Below are positions 37,796-51,716 of a DNA stretch of 64,000 nt, in pieces (the first letter of the stretch is position 1; every line of letters starts with the position of its first letter). Made by a program: the position numbers and the translations under genes. The DNA comes from Chrysomallon squamiferum (Eukaryota; Mollusca; Gastropoda; Neomphalida; Peltospiridae). The stretch is taken from positions 24,431,755 to 24,495,754 of the forward strand of contig CM022670.1 of NCBI GenBank assembly GCA_012295275.1, written 5' to 3'. The notes beneath the pieces were generated by a model. The model was not told the origin of the DNA and made no database searches. It saw nothing but the letters and a program-made list of their open reading frames with translations.

Positions 37796-40542
37796 TGTTC
37801 ATTTATTTTTTATTCTAAGAACGACGTTTTTTTCTAGTTGTAAATTTTGGAAATAGCTATAAAAACAGTATCATCATTTTAAAAAAAAGGTTCTAAGTTT
37901 TGCTTATAAAAGCATCAAATCCCAGATATAAGTAATTACAAATATGATAATAATAATAATTAAAAAAAATCCACCCCAACAGAATATAAAAAAAACAACA
38001 ATAACAGTAGAGACTGCCCCAAGTTTAAACAAAATATACTTATGTGAAAGATTCACGCTCTTATCTTTTGCTCAAGAAATTAAAAATAATTAAAAATATG
38101 CATATATGTATGCGTGTATGTATGTATGTATGTATGTATGTGTGTGTGTATGTATGTATGTATGTATGTAAGTATGTATGTATGTATGTATGTATGTATT
38201 ATATATGAACGTATGTATGTATGTGTGGGTATGTATATTTGTTTGTATATATTTATCTATGTATATTAAGTAAGTTTTGTATTTGTATGTATTTACATCT
38301 ATGACTGTTTATTAAAATCTAAGCTGTTGTTTACTCAAGTCGTACGACGACGGCAAACAGCTGTATCAGACGAGTGTCAGGTGGACGTCTCAGATTTCCA
38401 GCGTGGAACCTCAGAATCGTGGCGAGGTCTACCTGCAGATTCAAGAAGTGAATAAAGACGCTGACGACACTTTGGACTTCGTCTGTCGAGCTTCAGACGT
38501 CCTCTGTAACACAAGTTAGTTTTGTCTCCTGATAACTTCATTGTGTCCTCATTGCTTGAATGGCCAAGAACCTAAACATGAGTACATGAATATACAAATA
38601 TAAAAATATGTTTGTTTTTCTTTCTTTGAAACAAGTAATCAATATTATTTCATTATATAATGTGAGTAGTATTAATTTTATTATTTCTGAGGATCTAATG
38701 TCAAATTTCAAAAATATACATATACATATATATGTATATATATTTACAACTGAGAGAAAATAGTGTAAAACATTAGTTAATAACACAATGTAGAAAACGA
38801 GCAAGATCATGTTGCTCAAAATTTAATACTCAGTATTTCTCTCACAGCTGAAATTGATGATGTTAGTTCAGAAATCTTTCAACGACACGAGAAACAGTTG
38901 GCATATATGGTTTTTTTTAATTGTTATAGATGAAAAATAAAAGCTAAAACTGGCACTTTATATTTTCCTTTTATTGTCTGTGGCAAGCTGTTTTTGTTTA
39001 TATTAATTTTATTATTATTTATAAACCGTTTATTTATTTATTTATTTATTTATTTTTATTATTACTGTTATCGTTATGTCATTTTGATCTTCATTCGCGG
39101 AACGAATCATATTTTCTCATTCTGTTTTAAATAAGTAGCAGCTCCACCGTTTTCAGGACAATTTAGAAATTTATAGTTTTATTTTTTTTTTTTCATTTTA
39201 TCTTCATTCTGTATATCTGATAATAATAACGATATTCAATCTCGTTTCCAGTGTGTTCCAACAAAATATCCACCTTCATTTCCTTTCATTTATTTTTGTC
39301 TAAGCAACACCTGCATATATAATCCTTTTCTTATTTCTTTTTACGACTAAGCTTATTGATAATCTAACACATTAACATGCTACTTTACTCGCGGTAACAT
39401 AGATCTTGACAATTATTCAGTTGTAACAAAGAAAACGGATTTAATTTGATGGAAACACGCATTCATGTATGCTGCTGCACATGAAAGGAAACGTAAAGGT
39501 TAAACAGTTTTTACACTTTGCATTATTAGTTTATAAATGTTTGTGATTGATCGTTTTCAGCTTCGTTTTGCTCTTGCTATTTTATTAATTTTTGTTATTT
39601 ATTTATTTATTTATTTATTTGTTTATTTATTTATTTTGTGTTTTCTTGTAAATCAGATAACAGCTGTTTTCTTATCATTCATTATAAGTAAATTTATTTG
39701 AATGTTATTACGTTTTTACATAAAAGTGCGCTCACCCATTTATACAAGGCTAGCATGGTATACAGTGTCTGTGAAACGATACAATTAACGTATATCTCGC
39801 TGCTTACTGATATTAGTACTTGGTTTCCTTTTTCATATAATGATTAATTTTTGACTTATACATAATAATAATAATGTTAAATTTCAAATAATCCTTATAG
39901 CAATTACTTCCAGTGCTACTGGACAAAGAATCAAATAATATATAATATATATATATATATATATTCCCAGTTTGTTTAGTTAAAAAATTGTTAATAATTA
40001 TATTCTGATACTATCTTTTTTTTTTTTTTTTTTTTTTTTTCCAGTTTGTATAACGATCCTTATAGGAATTACCATGGCCGTTCCAGTTGGTATGGTGTCC
40101 TGCGGAATAAAATATCTCAACGAATGTCCCAAACAACCCAAGATTCCCGTCTACCTGCTCGTCGGAGGCTGCTTGGGAACGATCAAAATCATCGGAATGC
40201 TGTGGAGGAACATCCAGATCCGACGCTACGAAAGCATGGACGCTTTCTTCGACGCCCACGACAACGACACGGCGTCTGGGGACGAGGACGTACAAATTCA
40301 TGGACGGCGTGTTGTCGACGTTTCTGTTCGGCTGGCAGATCACGGGGTCGTACTGGGTGTTCTCCATCTGGGAGCCTCACTACAAGCAGCTGCTGCACGA
40401 GCCGAGCAACTGGTGCGACCAGACGGTGTACATGTTCTCCGTCATTCAGATTCTCGGCTGCTACGCCGTCATGTGCCTTGGCTTCGTTGTGCTGTGCTGT
40501 CTTGCTGGCTGCTACAAATACACCAGCGTCTTTGACACTTGA
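34316..40542 (+). CDS. TMEM272-like four-pass membrane protein, copy A (one frameshift)
   Basis: Coding exons 34316-34546, 38340-38514 and 40045-40542 total 904 bp, one base too many. Removing one base near 40290 gives 300 codons plus stop. The N-terminal about 135 residues are basic and Ser/Thr-rich, presumably cytosolic (MSMLTRKGTMVRKGRGTIKK). Membrane segments follow at about 138-157 (ITILIGITMAVPVGMVSCGI), about 169-189 (IPVYLLVGGCLGTIKIIGML), then VLSTFLFGWQITGSYWVFSI and VYMFSVIQILGCYAVMCLGF. Signatures NECPKQPKIPVYL and PSNWCDQTVY are shared with copy B. This layout is that of invertebrate TMEM272-like proteins, whose function is unknown. Codons are strongly GC-ending, unlike the AT-rich background. 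The break is either an assembly error or a recent inactivation. Confidence 0.75.
34596..34880. repeat. Probable repeat insertion in intron 1 of copy A
   Basis: A GC-richer block bounded by identical 11-bp direct repeats CTGGCCGGATT (34596-34606 and 34870-34880). It has mirrored GGGGCCCC / GGGCCCCGG words inside and CAGGGCC/GGCCCTG near the ends. It looks like a short non-autonomous insertion; the superfamily is not clear. Confidence 0.45.
35560..35656 (+). other. CpG-rich exon-like block inside copy A intron 1
   Basis: About 97 CpG-rich bases lie between gatttccag and a GTAGGT donor with an open plus frame (SAICRTARSAVGARC..). Its length does not keep phase between copy A exons 1 and 2, so it is not a normal exon of that gene. 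It could be a repeat or an alternative exon. Confidence 0.25.
36700..37795. repeat. Mixed-composition repeat-like block ending in (GTT)n(ATT)n
   Basis: Sequence with composition unlike its flanks ends in about 48 bp of GTT and 26 bp of ATT, as retroposon tails often do. The 139-codon minus frame at 37141-37560 shows no known domain. Element identity is not established. Confidence 0.3.
37000..37072 (-). CDS. Orphan GC3-rich exon candidate, antisense in copy A intron 1
   Basis: The minus strand reads MDVKDFQYLKKGSVEVRIPV then LHLPG, with acceptor cttcccgag and a GTGAGT donor (an alternative GTAAGG donor follows Val-Glu). About 21 of 23 codons end in G or C in otherwise AT-rich DNA, a strong sign of present or past coding. 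I do not recognise the family. It may be a stray exon, a gene fragment carried by a repeat, or part of a gene on the other strand. Confidence 0.35.
38105..38225. repeat. (GTAT)n microsatellite
   Basis: Slightly interrupted TATG repeats just upstream of copy A exon 2. Confidence 0.9.
38340..38514 (+). CDS. TMEM272-like copy A, exon 2
   Basis: 175 bp after ttactcaag, donor A|GTTAGT. It reads SYDDGKQLYQTSVRWTSQIS through EVYLQIQEVNKDADDTLDFV to CNT. It aligns with copy B exon 2 (QLYQTSVRW versus VFYDSTVVW) and has the same phases. Third positions are mostly G or C. Confidence 0.78.
40045..40542 (+). CDS. TMEM272-like copy A, exon 3 with +1 frameshift
   Basis: After a T-tract and CAG. The first frame encodes two membrane segments up to about DNDTASGDED (40289). 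The family sequence then resumes one frame over at YKFMDG (from 40291), through the last two membrane segments to TGA at 40540-40542. Both parts match copy B. Confidence 0.8.
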
Positions 40543-40594
40543 TGAAGAAGCATTAAAACAAAAAAAGGAAAAAAAAAAAAAAACTTGTGGAAAA

Positions 40595-40600
40595 AATAAA
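40595..40600 (+). terminator. Copy A polyadenylation signal (AATAAA)
   Basis: AATAAA about 50 bp after the stop codon, right after an A-tract. Confidence 0.4.
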
Positions 40601-40783
40601 GTTGAGACAAGTTCAGAAACAAATAGTTACATATTCGCTGAAGGGCAAAGTTGAAAATGTTTTGTTGTTTTCTCTGCATGACAAATGTTGGAAACAGTTC
40701 CTTCCAATACCCGAAAGGTTCAATGATTTCAAGTGAATTGTTTTAATATTATCCACTGACTGCCTTTGAAATTCTACTATTAT

Positions 40784-40787
40784 TACT

Positions 40788-40872
<85 letters not shown>
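40784..40872. repeat. (ACT)n microsatellite
   Basis: ACT repeats about 240 bp after the copy A stop codon. Confidence 0.95.
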
Positions 40873-41023
40873 GATACTACTACTACTAACTCCTACTAGT
40901 ACTAAAGGTTTTAAAACCCCCTCAGACATATGCTGAAACAGTTACAAGAAATATTATTTCTTTATTAGTAAGATGTATGAAATAATAAGATTTAAAATGA
41001 TATACAATCAGATAATTACAAAG

Positions 41024-41145
<122 letters not shown>

Positions 41146-41422
41146 CTATATACACAGTTCTGTGCATAAACACACACACTTAGGACCATCATAATCATGA
41201 CCAGTCACACATTCTGTATTTTCTGTTGTAGTGTGTTTTCCTGTTTGTGGAGGGTTTATATAAAAGATCCGTTGTCCTTAATTGAAAAAGGTAACACTGG
41301 AATATTTCGTCTACCTTGTAAAGATAATAATAAGTATTAAACAATTCATTAATGTAATAAGCATTAAAAGTTAATATACGTTGTTGTGTTATTAAACAGT
41401 TATGCAGTTGCATATGATAAGA

Positions 41423-41447
41423 TAAAATAAATAAATAAGTAAATAGA

Positions 41448-41494
<47 letters not shown>

Positions 41495-41495
41495 A
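41423..41495. repeat. (AAAT)n microsatellite
   Basis: AAAT repeats with small interruptions. Confidence 0.9.
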
Positions 41496-41979
41496 ATAAA
41501 ATATATATTAAAATAAAGCATTGTCAGAAATAACAGCACAATATAAAATACATTAAACTTAAAGATAAACAGTTGGGGAAAACGATTTATTATTATTTTA
41601 TTATTTTATATCATCATATGCAGTATAGATATAGTATTGTAACTAATATATATAAAATACCGGCATATTTTTGCTTTTTCTATCCTTAAAACGGTTATAA
41701 CATATTTACATCTTATACAAATAATTTTGACAAAATTTAATAGTTCCGTTACTTATCTTACGAATATATTTATCTTTACAATAATTCATGTTCAGAATAT
41801 TTTGGAATCCAGTTAAAGTTAGTTATTGGTGTTTGCATTTATGTATGAATTACTGGCAATTAACAATATTAAATAATTTGGGAGGCCTAAAATAATTGTT
41901 TATGCATTTATTTGAAGATTCACTTTTGTTCTAAAAATATTCAGTTTGTACTTAACCAACAAATTTTCACTAGAATGTT

Positions 41980-43060
41980 AGAACCTTCACATTTATCTGA
42001 ATCTATAGATTGTGAACAATTACTCAAAAGAGAGGTAATTTCTTGGTCAAATTTCAGATATTTAATTGCTTTTAAACCATCATTTTGATAATCCTGAATT
42101 AATGTTTTTCTAGCTATTTTATCGGACTTTGTATTCGAAATGAACTGAAAGGACTAGGATTGTGTTGGATTTGGCAGTGAATAAAAACCAAAACAAATTT
42201 CGATAGAGCTAAACTTTTGATTACAATAATGTTTGCAAGAGGTGAAAAAGAACGCTGATCATTGTTCATGCAGCTTTTTAACCTCATTCAACTTTACAGT
42301 ATTCAGATCTATACCACAAGTATTGTAAATTCTGTAGTCCATTTTAAAATTTATGTTTTGAACACATTTTTTGGTGATCATTACGCTCTTTGCCTATTTT
42401 TACTATAATAATTTTATCCTTATTAACTTTAAGACCAGATATATTAGTAAAATATTATAATGTTTCCATAAATGCTGTAAAAGTTTTATTACATCAGTCC
42501 AATAGCAATGTTGTATGGTCGGCTAACTTTAAAATTTTAAATTCATTGCCGTTTATTTCAGTCCCGTTTATATCTTTGTTATTTCTTAGAAAAATTCCAA
42601 GATCAATTCATAATATATAAAAACACAGGAAGATAACGCCTCTCCCTGTATACATCCTCTGCCACGTTCAATGATCTTACCATTGAGATATTAACACGAC
42701 TCACATTCATCATAAAAGGTCGATATCCATCATTGAATCGAGACTCCCAAACTTAAAATGAGCTAACTCTTTTATTGTTTTTTTATTATTATTATTATTT
42801 TTTTTAAATAAAATTCCACGAAACTGTATCAAAATCGTTTTCAGAATCTACAATTAATAACATCCCAATCTTATTTTGTTTGTCTGTATAATGTCATATG
42901 TCATATATAAGTCTAATATTATTACCTGTTGATCGATTATGTATAAATCTATCTTGATTTCTGGATTCTACTGATAGGAGGACGGATTTTATTCAATAGC
43001 TCCTGACCCTAATTTGTAAACAATGTTTAGGAGTGATATTGGTCTTCAGTTCTTAATATA
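41980..43060 (-). pseudogene. Decayed LINE reverse transcriptase (L1/Tx1-like), minus strand
   Basis: Reading the minus strand through several frameshifts shows the RT blocks in order: STGNNIRLIYDI with TDKQNKIGMLLIVD, then SENDFDTVSWNF (cf. FEKAFDSVSW) at about 42860-42813; RGRGCIQGEALSS (cf. RGCRQGDPLSP) at about 42670-42625; NNKDINGTEI and LADHTTL in place of the YADDT catalytic box at about 42527-42508; GLKVNK at about 42436-42418; and LIQDYQNDGLKAI at about 42100-42063. The catalytic second Asp is lost and stops interrupt every frame. It is a dead 5'-truncated copy. Confidence 0.8.
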
Positions 43061-43159
43061 TTGTTTTGTATTATCATTTCTTTGGTATGAAAAAATGTAA
43101 TCAAGCCCAGTTTTTGTGAATATGATAACTTACCATGTTTTTATTATTTATTATTATTA

Positions 43160-45040
<1,881 letters not shown>

Positions 45041-45049
45041 TAACGTTAT

Positions 45050-45440
45050 TCAGTAATAGTCTGTACACTAGTAGAAATAAGTGGACTGTTTTCCTGTGAC
45101 CAGTAAATAATCAATCTTATTTTTACGGTAATTTATACTGGATAACGTCCAAGTTCTCCATTTATTAAATACGATGGTGTAGATTTCCTTACAGGTAATA
45201 ACAATTTCATAAACTGGTTTATAATTTTTCCATTAATGACAAATTTTCAAATCTCCGAATTTCAATACCATAGAAAGTTTGGTCCATAAATATCCTGAAT
45301 TTTACTTTATAGAGGAATCCTAAATTTAGCAAACTGTTTGGCTCGTTCATAAAAATAAATATTTTATCTGAAAATTTTATTTGTTTTAGTATCTGGGATG
45401 TCTGTTTTCTGTTGTTAATGTTTCCGATGAGCACTATAAA
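45050..45440 (-). pseudogene. Decayed LINE fragment (C-terminal region), minus strand
   Basis: The minus strand has FYGIEIRRFENLSLMEKL, then after a frameshift PVRKSTPSYLINGELGRYPV and ITVKIRLIIYW. This matches the conserved (Y)G-E-W-FENL...KSTP..YGELGRYP...R-I-YW block downstream of the reverse transcriptase in many invertebrate non-LTR elements. On the minus strand it lies before the RT fragment at 42-43 kb, so the two are separate insertions. Confidence 0.65.
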
Positions 45441-45449
45441 TTTTCAGCA

Positions 45450-47850
45450 AATATGTTATTAGGTTCACTGTTAAAATAAGAACAGCCTTGAAGCGGTATA
45501 TATATACAACCCAGTTATAATATTAGAACTAGATCTTTAAAAACAATGCATATATAGATATGTTTTGATAAACTTGTATTTCTGCAGTAAAATTAATATT
45601 TAACAACAAGGCATATTTCTCCCGATTTAACATGTTTCTCCATATCTGTTATTTGTATAAACAGTGTACTTGGTATTTCAACATTATCAGTCTAATCATG
45701 TTTGGTTTCTACTTAACAAAATATTATATTGATCGAAAACGTTTTAAAATTCTGGCATATGCAGTTTAGTTTTCAAACCATAGACAGTTAAAACTAAAGT
45801 GTTAGATATATCTGTGTAACGATGATGGTTTGATACTTGAACCGGCTCGTTTTGATTAGTCACCAGCGTCGATCCTCAGTGAACAATCCTCTGATTGTGC
45901 ACAAAACGAACAGTAACGTTGTGGAGCTATGATTGGAATGAGAAATACCTCACTGGTTCTCCTAGAAAGTACATATGAGTAAAGATAACAGTGATAATTA
46001 CAGAGAACTCGCTACTAATAGCAAAAATTACTTTATATTCTTCTTTCCACAGGTAGGAAAGCGCGTGCTGTTTTCAGACATAGACATCGATTCTTTTCTT
46101 TCATTCTTTTCATCTTGCAACACAGCTTTTTTTTTGCTTTTTTGTTCATCAGTTTCGATGCTAAAAACACAGATTTAAAATACCAGAACATTTTAAACGT
46201 CAGGTTAATATCTTAATATCACGAAACCCGCGCACAAGAGAAGTCTGAACGAACCGTTAAATGCGCATCCAGTTTAAGTGTGTTTCTCTCCGCTGTTAGT
46301 AGTTAATGCGACTCAGTCGTGCAGGTCTGCGCAAAGATTAGAATCCCCAAGGAAATCAGGTTAGAGGGCCAACTCGATCATCAGATACTATTCCTTTCAG
46401 TGAAGTATGTTCGGGAAGTTGGCGAGATATGGCTTAGGGCGAACCTAGAAAGTATTTTGCAGGTGATGGGTATAAATGCAGTGTATTTCATTAATTAAAC
46501 ATTTAACACATTTACTTGGAGTGTATATTTTATCAGCAAGTTTGTAGAATTAGATGGATTTTTCTTTGTTAATAATAATCGAAAATGATTCGAAGAAGTG
46601 AATAAAATTAACGTTCATAAATATTTTGTAAAGTACACCCAAAAATAATAAACAGAAAACTGTACAATAACATAGTTATTGATTATCTCCTGCTTTGTGT
46701 TTTGTGTGTATATGTAATTTTTAAAATATTATTACGACCGTATATATGTGTGGAAAAAAAATAAATAAAACGAAATAAAAACAACAACACACAAACGAAA
46801 AAAATCAAAAAAATAAATAAATCAACAAAAACAAAAGAAAAATAACAAAACCTCACACACACACACACAGACACACACACACACACACAGACACACACAC
46901 ATACACACTCACACAGACACAGACAGACACACACACACACACACACACAAATCACACTCACACTAAGCTTGTTTTCTCATCACTGTCTTTGGTAACATAT
47001 AAAACATTTGCATTGGCACCGTATTTTTTGTTTTTGTTTCTTTTCAGAACTTACTGGTTGCAGAAATCCCAGTTATACTGATAATTAGTTTACTTGACAC
47101 TGTTTTTAATCTCACAGATTACTGAGGTACTGAACGTTACAATGACGTTATCTATGAACAACCGAACTACAGAACTTTACACGGGCAACTAGTTTAGTGA
47201 AGTAGTTTTATTTTATGAAATAACTGATATCTCGATCACCTGTTAACGTGAAACCGTACTATTTATGAATTAAGAAAACACAAACAACTTACCTGATGAT
47301 TTGCTCTATTTCAAATCTTCGTACTTCGTCTGTTTTGAGATGACGTGAATCAAAAATCGAAGTTTATAAATTGTCATATAATACAAGAAATACAACTGAG
47401 ATCCATTATTCAACTGGCTACTCTTATTATTAGATGGAACAGATCAGTTATATATATACCATCCCACAGACAGGAAATATGGCGTTGAAAAATTAAGTTA
47501 TGTTTTGTTTAAATGTCGTTTAAAAAAAATAAGATTGAAAAGAAAAATAATAAAAAAAATAAATTGGATATTTTTTATACCCAGATTATTGCCGAAAACT
47601 TTTTTTTTGTTTTTTTGTTTTGTTGATTGTAAATTACATTATTTTCATTTCATTTCATAATCTTGTAAAAGAAAGCTAAATAACAGAACAGATATAATTA
47701 TTTCTGTGACGGAATCTGATATAATGTTTACCAGTTTTTTGATTCCTTGAGAACTGAAACATTTTTGTGCGAATATATGTGTTTATTATAGATGGGGTTT
47801 TTTTAAACGTGTTATCAGTAACAAGTTTGTAACACTGTTATGTCGTTTTA
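45450..47850. other. Intergenic, no gene recognised
   Basis: AT-rich, with a CpG-richer part at about 46225-46450 and CA/CAGA repeats at 46852-46949. No family recognised. Confidence 0.4.
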
Positions 47851-47856
47851 AGTTTT

Positions 47857-47887
<31 letters not shown>

Positions 47888-47923
47888 ATATTATAAATAT
47901 TTCACATAGTTTTCTCCTTCCAT

Positions 47924-47955
<32 letters not shown>

Positions 47956-47992
<37 letters not shown>

Positions 47993-48241
47993 AAACAGCC
48001 AAAATGAGATGTAAAATAGCGTGTAAATACAACGACGTGAACGAACTCAAATGGGAAGTAACTCTAATGTAGTCTAAATTTATAGCGAAAGAGATTCTTC
48101 TAAAAACCGGATCCCGTTCAAACCGAATATTTGTTAAGGTACAATGGTGATCCGGCTTTTCCTCTTTCCACTCTTTTGCCATAAATTTAGAATACATTAG
48201 AATATATTTACACGCAATTTTACAACTCATTTTAGCTCTTT

Positions 48242-48310
<69 letters not shown>
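47956..48310. repeat. Palindromic fold-back element with (GA)n and (CT)n ends
   Basis: The left half, 47956 to about 48115, is the reverse complement of the right half, about 48148 to 48310. Both read from outside as GAGAGAGTAAAA-AGC-AAAATGAG-TGTAAAA-GCGTGTAAATA, later TCTAATGTA-TCTAAATTTAT-GC-AAAGAG and CCGGATC near the centre. The left arm has about 30 extra bases. The outer ends are a (GA)n and a (CT)n run, preceded by (TA)n on the left. Confidence 0.8.
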
Positions 48311-48313
<3 letters not shown>

Positions 48314-48319
48314 CTGCGT

Positions 48320-48947
48320 CATTGTTAACCATGTCCTGTTTATGTGTTTATTAGCTAAATCCTAATTCTTTATTTTCATGAAACCAAATAAAAAAAATAA
48401 AAAAACAAAACAATTGGGGAGTTCTGAGGGAGTTATGTATGGCGTGATAAACCATTAAACGCTGAAAATGTATTTCAAAGTATTCGGTTTATTTTTTAGT
48501 ACTTGCCTTAGTTCAACAGATCTTGTTTTTATAGATATCATGTTATTCTGCTAACATTAATTTAAAAAAAATGCAGATGGTTTAATTCTTGTTTGTAGTT
48601 AAATCAAAACAAAAATTAATTATCCCTGTGTAATTTCCATCATTGTTACTTAAAAGGAAAAATAAGTTACTCTGATAGTTTAAATATAATATATTACGAG
48701 TATTTGTATCCTGAAAAATAATTGGTTATGTAATTACCATGTTTGGTATCAAAGACTTCTTATGTAAGTTTGAATGCTATGAACAGAGGAACTCGATAAA
48801 AGGATAGCTAAAGAATAATTTTGCCATTTTGTTTTCCCACAAAAAAAAAGAGATTTTACTCAAAATGTGTTTTGCCGACTTTCGACTCAATTTGTAAGAA
48901 TGTGACGCACACACACACACACACACACACACATGCACACACACACA

Positions 48948-48981
<34 letters not shown>

Positions 48982-49449
48982 AATCAAATAAGATAAAGAT
49001 ACAGTCTTTCCATGTAATTGATGAACACTTATTTATCCCATCGCGAAAAATAAGTAAATATAGTTCAATTTATAATTATAGAAATCTATTTTTCTGATCA
49101 GGCAAATAACAACAAAAGTTAGCCAAAGAACTGAACAAACACAACAAAAAAGTTTTATAATTTAAGGATTTATTTGTAAATTTCAAATATTATATTTTTA
49201 GGGTCCACATTATACAAGAAATATCATTATAAAGCTTTCGTCGGAAAATATGACGGATATAAAACAGCATTGAATGGTTTACAAACAAAGTATTACGAAC
49301 ATGAACATAAAAACATTTTAAATATAATGTAGGAAACGAAATGTAATATATTTATATATATATATATATATATATATTCAGTACCAAAAACAGTTGTTAA
49401 AATACATTTAATACACAGCACCGTTATAACAAACAACCACAATAGTATC

Positions 49450-49516
<67 letters not shown>

Positions 49517-51020
49517 CTTATAGAACGTTTATAATATAAGTAGTTGGATGACTGCAGATGTAGAAAGTAGTAAATGTTGATGCATGCATTTGTGGTAGCA
49601 ATGGCTTAGCTAGTGATTTACAACTTTTGTCTTCTATTTTCCCTTGATTATAAACGATAATATGAATTAATAATACATTTATACAAAGAAGCGTTCACTT
49701 TCAAATATGAAAATATTGTGCAGAAAACTCAGCCTTAGCTTCATTTTCAGTTACTTACAAGAACTATACAAATCAGCAGACGACAAAAGCTTTTAAAACA
49801 TATAAAAATTTAAATCTGTGAAAACTTTACTAAATAACAAAACAGATAAAATCAGTATAAAATCTTTTCTCATGACGTATGTATATCCTTCTTTCATTTT
49901 AAACATTTATGTTTTTAATGAATAAATGCATAAAATGAAAAGTAATAACTAGATAGATAAATAAGTAAAATATATAAGCTATAGTAAATAAAAATACAGA
50001 AACTACAGTAAATACAGAAAACAGTAAAACAAACAAACAAACAAGTAAATAAATAATAATTCATAGTGATCTAGCGATAACAGAAAATATGAAATATATA
50101 TATATATATATATATTTTAATCAGGACAGTTATTTTTAAATTATTTGTACACCAGGGACTCATTTTTATTTTTATTCTGTATAGAAAAAAATAGACGCAA
50201 AGCATCTTATACTATATTTAACCATAATGTAAATACTCCAATAGTTTCCAAGCCACATTCACTTTTTACATGTAATTAAAAAGATAAAAATAATATATAA
50301 ATATATAAACAAATTACAAAACGTGCAAAAGAGACGAATATTGTTTGTGCTAAAATACTTCGATGTATTTATTTCCTTGATAAAACTGTTTCGAGTAAAA
50401 AATAGTATACAGCATTATAATTTCAGAAATCAGTATATGGAATTTTAATTATTTAATTTTTAAAAGAAATGCTTTAATGTGTTTCAAATAACCTTTCTTT
50501 TTGTTGTTGCATTTTAACAGTTTTTGTTTGACTTTCTCCATTATTAGTGAAGAAACAATAAATGTTGAAATAATTTGGTTCAGAAATTAGAATATTTGTT
50601 GAAAAAGATAGAAAACCATGCTAGTTGTAAGCGGTCATCTAATTAGAATATTGCTGATAAATTTGTTATATACTGATGTTTAAAATCAGATATGCGGTTA
50701 AAAAAAAGTATTACAGTTATCTTTAATTTTCAAATGTTGATAACATCGTTGTATTTCAAACAAGTCTGTTGCTACTTATTGCTCTTTCAATGTACTCGTT
50801 GCTACAGAAAACTGAAATAATGTGTTCGTTCTTTCTTCGAGGTTACATCTCTTATATATATATATATATATATAAGATAATAATTATTTCATTAGGACAT
50901 AAAACCTGTTTGCTGCAAAGAACTGCATAATTGTGTTATAACTACAGAATCGCAAGACAGACAACTCGTTTTGTTGGAACTAAATAAAACCTTTTTTTTT
51001 TTCTATTATACCATTTAAAA
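48320..51020. other. Intergenic, no gene recognised
   Basis: AT-rich, with (CA)n at 48907-48981, (TAA)n at 49451-49515 and several (TA)n runs. No coding frame supported. Confidence 0.45.
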
Positions 51021-51676
51021 CAAACTTTATTGGCAACAAAATACGAATTAAAATACTTATATAGTGTATTTAAAAGTCACGAGCACAACCTTTTGATTTC
51101 CTCGGATAAAATGAGAGGAGATTTATTTATAAAAACAGACAACGCTATTGTCACGTCATTTATAAATTGTCCTACACATATACATGGCAACCACCTGTAT
51201 AAGGCGACCATATTATATTTCATTATATGTTGTAACTCTGAAAGGCAGCTGCTGTCTACCACAACCATTTTTGCTTTGTCCACTGATGTCCATCAGAGAC
51301 AGATTCAACTGTATAATTCATTTAAATCATTTATTTTGAACGGACAAATAGCATGAATTTAGTTTATATATTTTCAGGCGTTTGTATCATTTACAGGAGA
51401 TGATCAGTTTTTGTCAGTAACAAAAATCATAATAAAATATAACTTGTGTTTCGTCTATTTCTACACGTGATATAAAGTCACGGTAAAAAATAAAATACAT
51501 GTCGACTTACATGTATTTTCGTGTTGAATTAATTTTTTCTTTTTAAATAATAAATATTGGTTGCTAGAAAATAATTTAAGCAATAATAATGAGATTATAA
51601 AATATATTTAGGTTTACATAATTTACACATCACCAAAGACAAGCGTTGAAAAAATATAAATATAAAAATAAGTAAG

Positions 51677-51716
<40 letters not shown>

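Noticed and set aside
40046-40654. Cys/Arg-rich frame overlapping copy A exon 3
   Set aside because: A shadow frame of a GC3-rich exon; the real frames carry the conserved membrane segments.
51030-51356. 108-codon plus frame overlapping a minus frame
   Set aside because: Overlapping frames on both strands without conserved motifs or coding bias.
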